22,278 bases of DNA from a virus, in the IMG/VR virus record IMGVR_UViG_3300043468_000198, positions 1-22,278 of that record; one strand, written 5' to 3'. Shown here one piece after another: positions 16,030 through 22,278 of this stretch (position 1 is its first letter; each line of letters opens with the position of its first letter). Under the pieces are notes generated by a model. The model had not been told where the DNA came from and made no database searches. It saw only the letters and a program-made list of their open reading frames with translations. A program made the translations under genes and the position numbers.

Positions 16030-16038
16030 ACAGGATCA
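16027..16038 (+). promoter_or_regulatory. Ribosome binding region of tail-collar gene (shared 12-base leader)
   Basis: TAAACAGGATCA begins with the stop codon of the large ejection gene and places AGGA five bases before ATG 16042. It is identical to the leader of the scaffold gene at 2376-2387. Confidence 0.5.
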
Positions 16039-16041
16039 AAC

Positions 16042-17199
16042 ATGGCTAACTACGTCCCGCTCAGCCTACAGCCGATCTTCTTTAACGGTCGGCCACAGGT
16101 TGGAGCCAAAATCTACGTCTATAACGCAGGCGGCAACACTCCGAGAGAGTGCTACTCTGACGGCGTTTCCGGCGCGTTGCACGCCTGGCCGCTTCTTTCC
16201 GACAGTAACGCCTGTATCCCGGCCTTTTGGGTTGGAGATGGCGACATCAAGATCGTCATTACGACGGCTGATAATCAGGTCATCCGCTCGGTCGATAATA
16301 TCCCGATTGTGTCGTCTGCGAGCGGTGGCGGCGGTGGTGGCGAAACGCCTCCGGCGACGGACATTCCGGCTGGCTTCATTATGCCCGCTCACATGGACGG
16401 ACCAGTAACCGGATGGGTCCGCTGCAACGGCAAATCAATCGGAAAAGCCGGTTCGGGTGCTACAGAACGCGCCAATGCCGACTGCTACGACCTTTTCGTA
16501 AAGCTCTGGCTCGAAGACGCGAACCTTTCTGTCACGGCTGGTAGAGGCGCAAGCGCAGATGCCGACTGGAACGCCGGTAAAATGATTTCTCTGCCCGACT
16601 ATCGCGGCAGGGCGCTTGTCGGCCTCGATGACATGGGATCGACCGCCGCCAATCGTCTGAGCGGCGCGACATATCTTGCCGGAAACGCAACGACGCTTGG
16701 CGCGACGGGCGGCGCTCCGACCGTAACGCTGTCTCTTGGTCAGATGCCTGTTCATGCTCATACCGGAACGGCCTCGGCTAGCGGCGAGCATACGCATACG
16801 AATACGGTCTCATCGGCGGGCAATCATAATCACGCCAACGCGAACACAAATACGACAGGCGAGCATTCCCACGGCGTTACCGATCCCGGCCACAGCCACT
16901 CGGAAAACCGCTTTACGGCAAATACAGGACTATACGCCGCTGGCGCATTTGGCGCACTCGGTAGTGGCAGCAATAGCCTAACCAACACCACATCCAGTTC
17001 AACAGGCGTTACGATTAACAACAATGGAAGCCATTTCCATTCCGTTTCGATGGATGACGCTGGCAACCATTCCCACACCGTGACGATAGCGAACTCTACG
17101 ACGCACACTCATACCGTGACGATTGCGAATTCTGGGTCGGGTGAGGCGCATAACAATATGCAGCCGTTTGTCCTGCTGACATATTACATCAAGCTGTGA
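16042..17199 (+). CDS. Tail-collar domain protein with His-x-His needle-like tip
   Basis: The protein has 385 residues. Residues 1 to about 90 resemble phage head-binding or attachment domains (PIFFNGRPQVGAKIYVYNAG). A Gly hinge at about 95-100 leads to a tail-collar domain (about 107-205, with IPAGFIMPA, GWVRCNG and LPDYRGRALVG), the fold of short-fibre proteins such as T4 gp12. Residues 238-357 carry eight H-x-H motifs in a Thr/Asn/Ser-rich background. In T4 gp37 and related fibres such motifs bind iron in the trimeric needle; the same is inferred here. The end (NNMQPFVLLTYYIKL) is the standard close of collar proteins. It likely acts as a receptor-binding short fibre. The gene starts 12 bases after the ejection gene. 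Confidence 0.85.
   Translation: MANYVPLSLQPIFFNGRPQVGAKIYVYNAGGNTPRECYSDGVSGALHAWPLLSDSNACIPAFWVGDGDIKIVITTADNQVIRSVDNIPIVSSASGGGGGGETPPATDIPAGFIMPAHMDGPVTGWVRCNGKSIGKAGSGATERANADCYDLFVKLWLEDANLSVTAGRGASADADWNAGKMISLPDYRGRALVGLDDMGSTAANRLSGATYLAGNATTLGATGGAPTVTLSLGQMPVHAHTGTASASGEHTHTNTVSSAGNHNHANANTNTTGEHSHGVTDPGHSHSENRFTANTGLYAAGAFGALGSGSNSLTNTTSSSTGVTINNNGSHFHSVSMDDAGNHSHTVTIANSTTHTHTVTIANSGSGEAHNNMQPFVLLTYYIKL
16753..17112 (+). repeat. Eight His-x-His codon motifs in collar gene
   Basis: The encoded stretch (residues 238-357) contains HAH, HTH, HNH, HSH, HSH, HFH, HSH and HTH. Most sit in a G-x-H-x-H or N-H-x-H-T context at irregular 8-20-residue spacing, with one gap of about 50 residues in the middle. 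A VTIANS phrase occurs twice at the end. Confidence 0.85.
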
Positions 17200-17206
17200 G
17201 GCGATA

Positions 17207-17545
17207 ATGTTTCATGCGCGGCTGCAACCGATCTCTAAAGGATCGGATTGGATCGAAATTGTCGAACTCGCTGACATAGAAACCGGAGAGCCTGTCGATT
17301 TCACCGGAGCGACGTTTAGAGTGACGCTCCGTCGGAAAGGCGACACAAGCCCGGAGATCACGGGAACAAGCTCAACTGGCGAAGTGATCTCTCCAGAAGC
17401 CGGTATCGTTCATATTCAGTTTCTGGCGTCTTCTCTCGGTTCGCTTGATCCGGGCGAATATGACATCGGCCTTAAAATTGAGCGCGACGGCTTCGCCGAG
17501 GCTCTGATCATCGGAACTCTGCCAGTTATAGACGGGATCGCCTGA
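17207..17545 (+). CDS. Small tail protein between two fibre genes, unknown family
   Basis: This 112-residue protein is mostly beta strand, with an Ig-like pattern: alternating hydrophobic strands, a DFTGATFRVTLRR segment, then LDPGEYDIGLKIERDG. This recalls small baseplate or fibre-adaptor domains that are common before tail fibre genes, where they often act as a connector for the fibre downstream. I cannot assign a named family. GAGG upstream of ATG 17207 gives a reasonable ribosome site. It lies seven bases after the collar gene, and its stop is one base before the giant fibre start, so the three are very likely co-translated. A connector role is inferred from position only. Confidence 0.65.
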   Translation: MFHARLQPISKGSDWIEIVELADIETGEPVDFTGATFRVTLRRKGDTSPEITGTSSTGEVISPEAGIVHIQFLASSLGSLDPGEYDIGLKIERDGFAEALIIGTLPVIDGIA

Positions 17546-17546
17546 C

Positions 17547-20500
17547 ATGACGCTTTTTACGACTTCTCGCCCGACGATCTCTGTTAAATCGGTCACGCGT
17601 TATCCGACCCGGATTACGACCAGCGCGGGCTTGTCATACAGCTACACGAACGGCACGCTCAACATTAGCCTTGATTATTCCGACATCCCGGATTCGGCGC
17701 AGATTTCTGATCCGACAAATTATACGACGGTTGTTTACAACAAAACGACCCAGCGGCTGGAAGAAGTCCAGCTAGACTATATCCCGACAACGGTTGTCGA
17801 AGACCCGGTTTATACGCGTGGCGACTCAAACTTCACTATTCCGAATGATTATCGGGTTCTTGCGCTTGTCGCGAATTTAACGGCCTCGCGGACGTGGACG
17901 CTGCCTTTGGCGGCCAATGTAACGTCCGGCAAAAGCATCTTTATTTTCGACAATGTTGGCGGCATTTCCGCTGTCAATACGCTTATTATCTCCGCTCCGA
18001 CCGGAAATACGATCAACGGCGCAGCCAGCATTACGCTTAGCAATGCCTTTGCTGGTATTACAATCGTCTCGAACGGCGGCACTCAATGGACTGCCGTTCT
18101 CACCAATGTTGACTCGGTTGGCGGCCTCGGAACCAATGTCGCAAACGCGCTCAAACAGCCGGTCAACGCGGCCAACGGCCTTGTTCGGCTTGACGGCAGC
18201 GGAAACGTCCCGGCGCTTAATGGCGCGGCGCTTACCAGCCTCAATGCCTCCAATCTTGGCTCTGGAACGGTCCCGGCAGCGCGTCTTCCCGGCCCGACGC
18301 TTTCGACCATTGGCGGCGTCAAGGCGAAGGCCGCCGAAACGTCGAAATTTGTCAACCAGATCGACACGGACGGCAGCGTCAATCTCGCCCGGCCAGCCGC
18401 AAGCGACATCAGCGGTCTAGCCGCATCTGCCACCACAGACACCACCAATGCCTCCAACATTAGCTCAGGGACGCTCGCAGTAGCCCGTGGCGGCACTGGT
18501 GCTACAGCAACTACCGGCACTGGCAACAACGTGTTGTCCACAAGCCCAACGCTTGTTACTCCGGTTCTTGGCACGCCCACTTCAGTTACGCTAACAAATG
18601 CTACTGGCCTCCCGTTGACCACGGGCGTCACAGGGACGCTCCCGGTAGCTAACGGCGGCACCGGGCTCTCTTCGCTTACGACCGGCTACATCCCGTATGG
18701 CAATGGGACGAATGCATTTCAGTCGTCAGAAGACGTCTCCTACACTGGATTGGCGCTCAAGATCGGCGGCGCATCAAGCACAGGATATGTGACAGTCAAT
18801 AAGGGAGCCTCCAACTCCAGCGGTTTCTTTGCGTCATTTGACCAATCTGGCGTGCGAAACGCTTACTTTGGTTATGCGCTGTCAACCGCTGTCTATGGCT
18901 CATGGGTAGAAGTCAACAAGCCTCTTCTGTTTGCTACGAATAACACTGAACGTATGCGTATTGATGGCTCTGGTAACGTAGCCATTGGAACGACCACGTT
19001 TTCAGCGGGCTCAAAACTTGAGGTTGCAGGGAACGCGGTATTAACTGCGGCGACATATGCATTTCTTGGTGTTAACAGCGGGGCTGTCCAATCTCAATTT
19101 GCGGCGAATGGCGGCGGAACAGTTGATGTCCGCGCTGTGTCAAACCACCCACTGACGTTCTTCACGAATAATACTGAGCGTATGCGTATTGATACCAGTG
19201 GTAGGGTTGGCATCGGCACAAGCTCTCCTACCGCAAGACTGACGGTGCTAAATCTAGGCACAACTGATCCGCGAGCTTTGGTGTTGCGTGGCCAGAGGAG
19301 TTTTGCTGCCGAGACGCATGGCGCAACGTCTCTTATCGCCTTGTCACAGGGAACGGAAGGTACGCACGATCTAGGTGCAATTCGATTTGAGCAAAACCCA
19401 AGCACCGCAGATGGTCACGGCGCTTTGGTCAGCTTTTTTGTCGGTGGAAACTCGTCTTCGTTCCCATCAAGCTCTGAGTTTATTAGAGGGACATCGATTA
19501 CCTCTTCTGTTGGTGTTGACAATGTTCAAATCCGCACAGCCGGTTCTGAGCGTATGCGCATAACCAATACCGGTAACGTAGGTATAGGGACGACTGCTCC
19601 GCTAGGAGCATTGCAGGTTTCAGGTGACATATACACATACTTTGGCGGCAACTCTGCTGGTTCTGGTGGTTCGTATTATTTTGGTATTGCAACATTCCCA
19701 ACCTACTCTCCAATGGCTGCAATCAAGGGTTCATTGGTAAATGCCGCTGGATCAGAGTTGCAAGGTGATCTTGTATTACAAACGAGAAGTTTTGGAACAG
19801 CAGGACAGTCACTTTCAGAACGTATGCGCGTCACTAATACCGGTAACGTAGGTATTGGAACGTCGAGCCCGCGCGCACCACTAGCATTTCCTTCAACCGT
19901 TTCAACTGCTGGTGTGCCAAACAAAATCCGCTTGTTCGATGATGGCGCATCAAATCTCTATGGCTTCAATGTCTCGTCTGGGCTCTTGGATATAATTGCA
20001 GGAACGGGCGGTGGAATTGCGTTCTATACCAATAATGCTAACGAGCGTATGCGTATCGATAACGCTGGCAACGTAGGTATCGGAACCACATCTACATCAA
20101 GTGCAAGAGTATCCATCAGTGGTGCAGGTTCAGCCGCTGCATTGATTTTAACTGGGCTAAGTTCGTCAAATTTGGTTGGCGATATCTACATCAACCGCTC
20201 GTCGTCAACTACCTCCATAGCTGCTGCACCAAATATATATTTCGCTGATGGAACGTATAACCGTGTAATTCAATCCGGCCAAGGGAACCTACAATTCTTC
20301 CGCTATACCACTTCGTGGATTGAGGACATGCGTTTGGACGCATCCGGCAACCTCGGGCTGGGTGTTACGCCGAGTGCTTCTGACGTAACAAATAAAGGGT
20401 GGTTTCAGGGCATAGGGTTTGTTCTTGGAACGCCGGGTAATGGCGGCCTAGATACATTATCGTTGGCTTCAAACGCATACAATTCGACAGGGTCAACATG

Positions 20501-21059
20501 GTTATATCGTGTAGGCGGCGCTAACGCCTCAAGATACGATCAATTTAGCGGCAGTCACAGGTGGTTCACCGCACCCTCCGGCACCGCAGGCAATGCCATC
20601 AGCTTCACGCAGGCGATGACGCTGGATGCTAGTGGTAACTTGGGTATCGGGACGACCTCGCCATCTGAAAGGCTCTCTGTCTCTGGTGCAATCGGCGCAA
20701 CAACAACCATCCGATCATCTGGCGCAACATCTGGCATCGGCTACGCAACCGGCGCTGGAGGAACGGTCACTCAGGCTACATCCCGCACAACCGGCGTAAC
20801 CATCGACAAGGTGTGCGGCCAGATCACACTTGTGTCAGCCGCTGGCTCAACATCGTGGCAGAGCTTCACGGTGACGAATAGTGCCGTGGCGTCCACTGAT
20901 ACCATTATTGTCAATCAAAAAAGTGGCACGGACTTGTATCAAATCTTTGTCACCAACATAGCTGCTGGCTCATTCAGAATTACTTTTGCGACCACCGGCG
21001 GCACCACGACTGAGCAGCCTGTCTTTAACTTCTCTGTCATCAAGGCTGTTGCAGCATAA
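17547..21059 (+). CDS. Long tail fibre with ERMRI-x-x-x-GNVGIGT repeats
   Basis: The protein has 1170 residues. The N-terminal about 70 residues probably attach to the virion. A Ser/Thr/Asn-rich shaft follows, with phage-fibre phrases GTLAVARGGTGA and GTLPVANGGTG (about 310-375). Seven modules then have the core ERMRID..GNVGIGT (two variants read MRLD and MTLD), interspersed with beta domains. The last about 125 residues (GYATGAGGTVTQATS, then TGVTIDKVCGQITL, ending NFSVIKAVAA) match a C-terminal domain found on many phage fibres, likely for trimerisation or receptor contact. No self-cleaving S74 chaperone domain is visible. It is probably the main host-range fibre. The start ATG 17547 lies one base after the preceding stop. 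Confidence 0.85.
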   Translation: MTLFTTSRPTISVKSVTRYPTRITTSAGLSYSYTNGTLNISLDYSDIPDSAQISDPTNYTTVVYNKTTQRLEEVQLDYIPTTVVEDPVYTRGDSNFTIPNDYRVLALVANLTASRTWTLPLAANVTSGKSIFIFDNVGGISAVNTLIISAPTGNTINGAASITLSNAFAGITIVSNGGTQWTAVLTNVDSVGGLGTNVANALKQPVNAANGLVRLDGSGNVPALNGAALTSLNASNLGSGTVPAARLPGPTLSTIGGVKAKAAETSKFVNQIDTDGSVNLARPAASDISGLAASATTDTTNASNISSGTLAVARGGTGATATTGTGNNVLSTSPTLVTPVLGTPTSVTLTNATGLPLTTGVTGTLPVANGGTGLSSLTTGYIPYGNGTNAFQSSEDVSYTGLALKIGGASSTGYVTVNKGASNSSGFFASFDQSGVRNAYFGYALSTAVYGSWVEVNKPLLFATNNTERMRIDGSGNVAIGTTTFSAGSKLEVAGNAVLTAATYAFLGVNSGAVQSQFAANGGGTVDVRAVSNHPLTFFTNNTERMRIDTSGRVGIGTSSPTARLTVLNLGTTDPRALVLRGQRSFAAETHGATSLIALSQGTEGTHDLGAIRFEQNPSTADGHGALVSFFVGGNSSSFPSSSEFIRGTSITSSVGVDNVQIRTAGSERMRITNTGNVGIGTTAPLGALQVSGDIYTYFGGNSAGSGGSYYFGIATFPTYSPMAAIKGSLVNAAGSELQGDLVLQTRSFGTAGQSLSERMRVTNTGNVGIGTSSPRAPLAFPSTVSTAGVPNKIRLFDDGASNLYGFNVSSGLLDIIAGTGGGIAFYTNNANERMRIDNAGNVGIGTTSTSSARVSISGAGSAAALILTGLSSSNLVGDIYINRSSSTTSIAAAPNIYFADGTYNRVIQSGQGNLQFFRYTTSWIEDMRLDASGNLGLGVTPSASDVTNKGWFQGIGFVLGTPGNGGLDTLSLASNAYNSTGSTWLYRVGGANASRYDQFSGSHRWFTAPSGTAGNAISFTQAMTLDASGNLGIGTTSPSERLSVSGAIGATTTIRSSGATSGIGYATGAGGTVTQATSRTTGVTIDKVCGQITLVSAAGSTSWQSFTVTNSAVASTDTIIVNQKSGTDLYQIFVTNIAAGSFRITFATTGGTTTEQPVFNFSVIKAVAA
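18948..20660 (+). repeat. Seven dispersed GNVGIGT-type repeats in fibre gene
   Basis: Seven coding repeats with the pattern ERMRI/V-polar-G-N-V-G-I-G-T are spread at unequal intervals, the last two with D-M-R-L-D-A-S-G-N-L and T-L-D-A-S-G-N-L. The DNA word cgtatgcg recurs in five of them, so homologous exchange between modules is possible. Confidence 0.85.
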
Positions 21060-21060
21060 C

Positions 21061-21067
21061 AGGAGAG
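21061..21067 (+). promoter_or_regulatory. Strong Shine-Dalgarno deciding the start at 21073
   Basis: AGGAGAG lies just after the fibre stop and about seven bases before ATG 21073. It rejects the longer upstream reading (ATG 20986) that would overlap the fibre gene. Confidence 0.8.
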
Positions 21068-21072
21068 AAACA

Positions 21073-21402
21073 ATGGCTATCACATATGACTGGCGGGTAG
21101 AGCAGATGGAATGCTACCCGCAACATGAAGGACACACGGACGTTGTGTTTACGGTCCACTGGCGCGTCAATGCGGCTGATGGCAACCATAACGCCACCAG
21201 CTACGGCAGCGTGGGCGTTACGCTTGAGCCGGATGCTGACTTCACGCCCTACGACAACCTGACGCAGTCTCAGGTCATTGGGTGGGTGAAGGATGCTCTC
21301 GGCGAAGAACAGGTTACTCGGATTGAAACCGCCCTTGATGGGCAGATCGCAGACCAGATCAACCCGCCGGTAGTTCGTCCGGCGCTTCCGTGGGTGGCGT
21401 AA
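21073..21402 (+). CDS. Conserved phage protein (DUF7936-like), fibre-cluster small protein
   Basis: The 109-residue protein starts MAITYDWRVEQMECYPQ and has the phrase VVFTVHWRV, a middle PYDNLTQSQVIGWVKD, and the ending QIADQINPPVV...PLPW-like. This is the pattern of a small protein widespread in tailed phages (DUF7936), usually just after fibre or collar genes. Function is not known; suggestions of a fibre-assembly or connector role rest on location. The start follows a strong AGGAGAG site. A TAATG overlap at 21400-21404 links it to the next small gene. Confidence 0.7.
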   Translation: MAITYDWRVEQMECYPQHEGHTDVVFTVHWRVNAADGNHNATSYGSVGVTLEPDADFTPYDNLTQSQVIGWVKDALGEEQVTRIETALDGQIADQINPPVVRPALPWVA

Positions 21403-21560
21403 TGGAAAACAAAAATCTTTCGATTGAGCTTCCGGTTGAAGCGTGGAACATCGTTATGAACGCGCTGGGTCAGCGACCGTATGTGGAGGTGTCCGCCGTG
21501 ATTGCGGAGATCAGGAAGCAGGCGGATGCGCAGACCGAAAAGCCTCCAGAAGATAGCTGA
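21402..21560 (+). CDS. 52-residue conserved phage protein of unknown function
   Basis: ATG 21402 overlaps the preceding stop (TAATG) and the frame ends at TGA 21558-21560. The product opens MENKNLSIELPVEAWNIVM and continues NALGQRPYVEV, with a charged C-terminal helix. It resembles a family of very short phage proteins found near the lysis genes, but I know no function. It has no Cys, signal or membrane helix. One-base coupling to both neighbours and a conserved-looking LPxEAW...NALGQRPY core make it a real gene rather than chance. Confidence 0.65.
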   Translation: MENKNLSIELPVEAWNIVMNALGQRPYVEVSAVIAEIRKQADAQTEKPPEDS

Positions 21561-21673
21561 TGCCAGAAGAAGACATTCGGTTTGTTCAAGGGCTGTGCCT
21601 CATCGGTGCGGCCCTTTTTCTTTTGCGCCTACTGCTTGACATCTGGCGCTTGGTTAGTCGGGAACTGCCATGA
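21560..21673 (+). CDS. 37-residue single-helix membrane peptide, candidate holin or pinholin-like
   Basis: ATG 21560 overlaps the preceding stop (TGATG) and TGA 21671-21673 overlaps the endolysin start by four bases (ATGA). The product has an acidic N-terminus (MPEEDI), one hydrophobic helix (about residues 9-27, LCLIGAALFLL core) and a basic end with W and two R. Position directly before the endolysin and a single membrane span suggest a role in membrane permeabilisation or lysis timing. An i-spanin or simple lysis accessory peptide is also possible. No named family is recognised. Confidence 0.55.
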   Translation: MPEEDIRFVQGLCLIGAALFLLRLLLDIWRLVSRELP

Positions 21674-22047
21674 CGAAGCTAAACTCCACAAGCATCGCCC
21701 GGATGCGAGGCGTTGATCCAAACCTGATCTCTCTTGCCAAAAAGGCTCGCGAGATTTCTCCGATCCCGTTCGAGATCACGGAGGGTATACGGACCAAGGA
21801 CCGGCAGGCGTATTTGGTCAAGACCGGCAAGTCCCGCACGATGAAATCCTACCATTTGCGCGGCAAGGCCATTGATTTTGTCGCTATGCCGGGCGGCAAG
21901 GTTTCGTGGAACATCAAGGACTACAAGACCATCGTGGAGAAGGCGTTTAAACCGGCTGCAAAGGCTCTTGGTCTCACTGGCGCGATCACATACGGGCTTT
22001 ATTGGAAAAGCATCGTGGACGGCCCACACGTTCAAATCGAAACGTGA
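21670..22047 (+). CDS. Endolysin, M15-family peptidase (VanY/Ply500-like)
   Basis: The 125-residue enzyme should cleave peptide bonds in peptidoglycan stem peptides (D,D- or L-Ala-D-Glu-type). The SYHLRGKAIDF segment gives zinc ligands His62 and Asp69, and DGPHVQIE gives catalytic Asp117 and zinc ligand His120. This HxxxxxxD ... DxxH layout matches the M15 family. EGIRTKDRQ (38-46) corresponds to the family's substrate-binding start. No signal peptide is visible, so export likely needs the holin-like partner. It shares a four-base overlap with the small membrane peptide upstream, a typical holin-endolysin pairing. Length and motif completeness suggest an active enzyme. Confidence 0.9.
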   Translation: MTKLNSTSIARMRGVDPNLISLAKKAREISPIPFEITEGIRTKDRQAYLVKTGKSRTMKSYHLRGKAIDFVAMPGGKVSWNIKDYKTIVEKAFKPAAKALGLTGAITYGLYWKSIVDGPHVQIET

Positions 22048-22052
22048 CCATC

Positions 22053-22232
22053 ATGGAAGCTGTGCGGTTTCTGATCGTTTCTATGATCTATACCGCCGTT
22101 CTTTTTGGGTTCGCGTTCCTATTGACCGGCTGCGCGGTTGAAGGCGCGGGTTTTGAGAATAGCGGGCGACACGCAAAGCCGGTTGTGTGTCGTGAGATAC
22201 GGCCCGGCTACACGCAATGCAGGAGTGAATGA
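22053..22232 (+). CDS. Small lipoprotein, candidate outer-membrane spanin (Rz1-like)
   Basis: The 59-residue product has an N-terminal hydrophobic signal (about 4-24) and a lipobox LTGC with Cys27, so it should be processed as a lipoprotein. The mature part is short (33 residues) and contains two further Cys (46 and 56) that could form a disulfide. In Gram-negative phages a small lipoprotein near the endolysin is usually the outer-membrane spanin. It is less Pro-rich than typical Rz1, and no i-spanin gene is visible in the window. It could instead be a lipoprotein moron. The start ATG 22053 is preferred over the in-frame 22002 ATG because it follows the endolysin stop by five bases. Confidence 0.6.
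   Translation: MEAVRFLIVSMIYTAVLFGFAFLLTGCAVEGAGFENSGRHAKPVVCREIRPGYTQCRSE
22221..22225 (+). promoter_or_regulatory. Shine-Dalgarno of the final partial gene
   Basis: AGGAG precedes three consecutive ATG codons at 22229, 22232 and 22235. Spacing favours 22232 (6 bases) or 22235 (9 bases). Confidence 0.55.
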
Positions 22233-22278
22233 TGATGCTTGTCGGATTTCGGACCTATATCGTTTCCGCCCTGACGGC
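22232..22278 (+). CDS. Start of a membrane protein, possible holin (3' end outside window)
   Basis: Only about 15 codons are present: MMLVGFRTYIVSALT. A short turn followed by a hydrophobic run after GFRTYIV is a common opening of small phage membrane proteins found with lysis genes. A TGATG overlap joins it to the lipoprotein gene. Too little remains to prove a holin. Confidence 0.5.
   Translation, partial: MMLVGFRTYIVSALT

Noticed and set aside
15194-16408. Plus-strand 404-codon open frame crossing from ejection to collar gene
   Set aside because: It overlaps two supported genes in a different frame and gives a Ser/Arg-rich shadow translation.
20986-21072. N-terminal extension of the 109-residue protein
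   Set aside because: It overlaps the end of the fibre gene, whereas a strong AGGAGAG site points to ATG 21073.

Overview
This window is the late (structural and lysis) half of a short-tailed, P22-like double-stranded DNA phage or prophage. The order is terminase large subunit, portal, scaffold, coat, gp4-type adaptor, gp10-type hub, fibre genes, ejection proteins, tail fibres, lysis genes. A lipobox-bearing lysis lipoprotein next to an M15 endolysin implies a Gram-negative host. The GC-rich, C/G-ending codon use suggests an alphaproteobacterium such as a member of Rhizobiales, but that is only an inference. No integrase, repressor, tRNA, rRNA, CRISPR or insertion sequence is visible.

Layout. 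Positions 1-4371 hold packaging and head genes: the terminase C-terminus, a P22-type portal, a gene-free and probably structured 118-base gap, a scaffold, and an N4-gp56-family coat protein followed by a strong hairpin (attenuator/terminator). Positions 4372-6167 hold the P22 gp4-like and gp10-like neck proteins. Positions 6164-11078 hold a giant 1128-residue fibre with two nested repeat systems and two small paralogous tail proteins; this stretch becomes visibly AT-richer. Positions 11088-16029 hold three proteins read as ejection (internal virion) proteins, one with a peptidoglycan-lytic-type domain. Between the second and third, on the minus strand, lies a small two-helix membrane protein with its own Shine-Dalgarno. 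Positions 16042-21059 hold a tail-collar protein with eight His-x-His motifs, a small protein, and an 1170-residue tail fibre. Positions 21073-22278 hold small tail or unknown proteins and a compact lysis cassette: a 37-residue membrane peptide, an M15 endolysin, a spanin-like lipoprotein, and the start of another membrane protein.

How the genes work together. Terminase and portal fill a procapsid built from coat and scaffold. The gp4- and gp10-like proteins close the neck. The fibre, collar and paralogous tail proteins recognise the host surface. The ejection proteins carry DNA across the envelope, and the lysis cassette releases progeny. Nearly all plus-strand genes are tightly packed, many through one- or four-base start/stop overlaps, consistent with one long late transcript.

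The observation most worth following is the antisense membrane protein at 13635-14000. It is the only gene read against the late transcript and sits within the ejection-protein genes, a setting that recalls P22 sieA. It is a candidate superinfection-exclusion or lysogenic-conversion gene.
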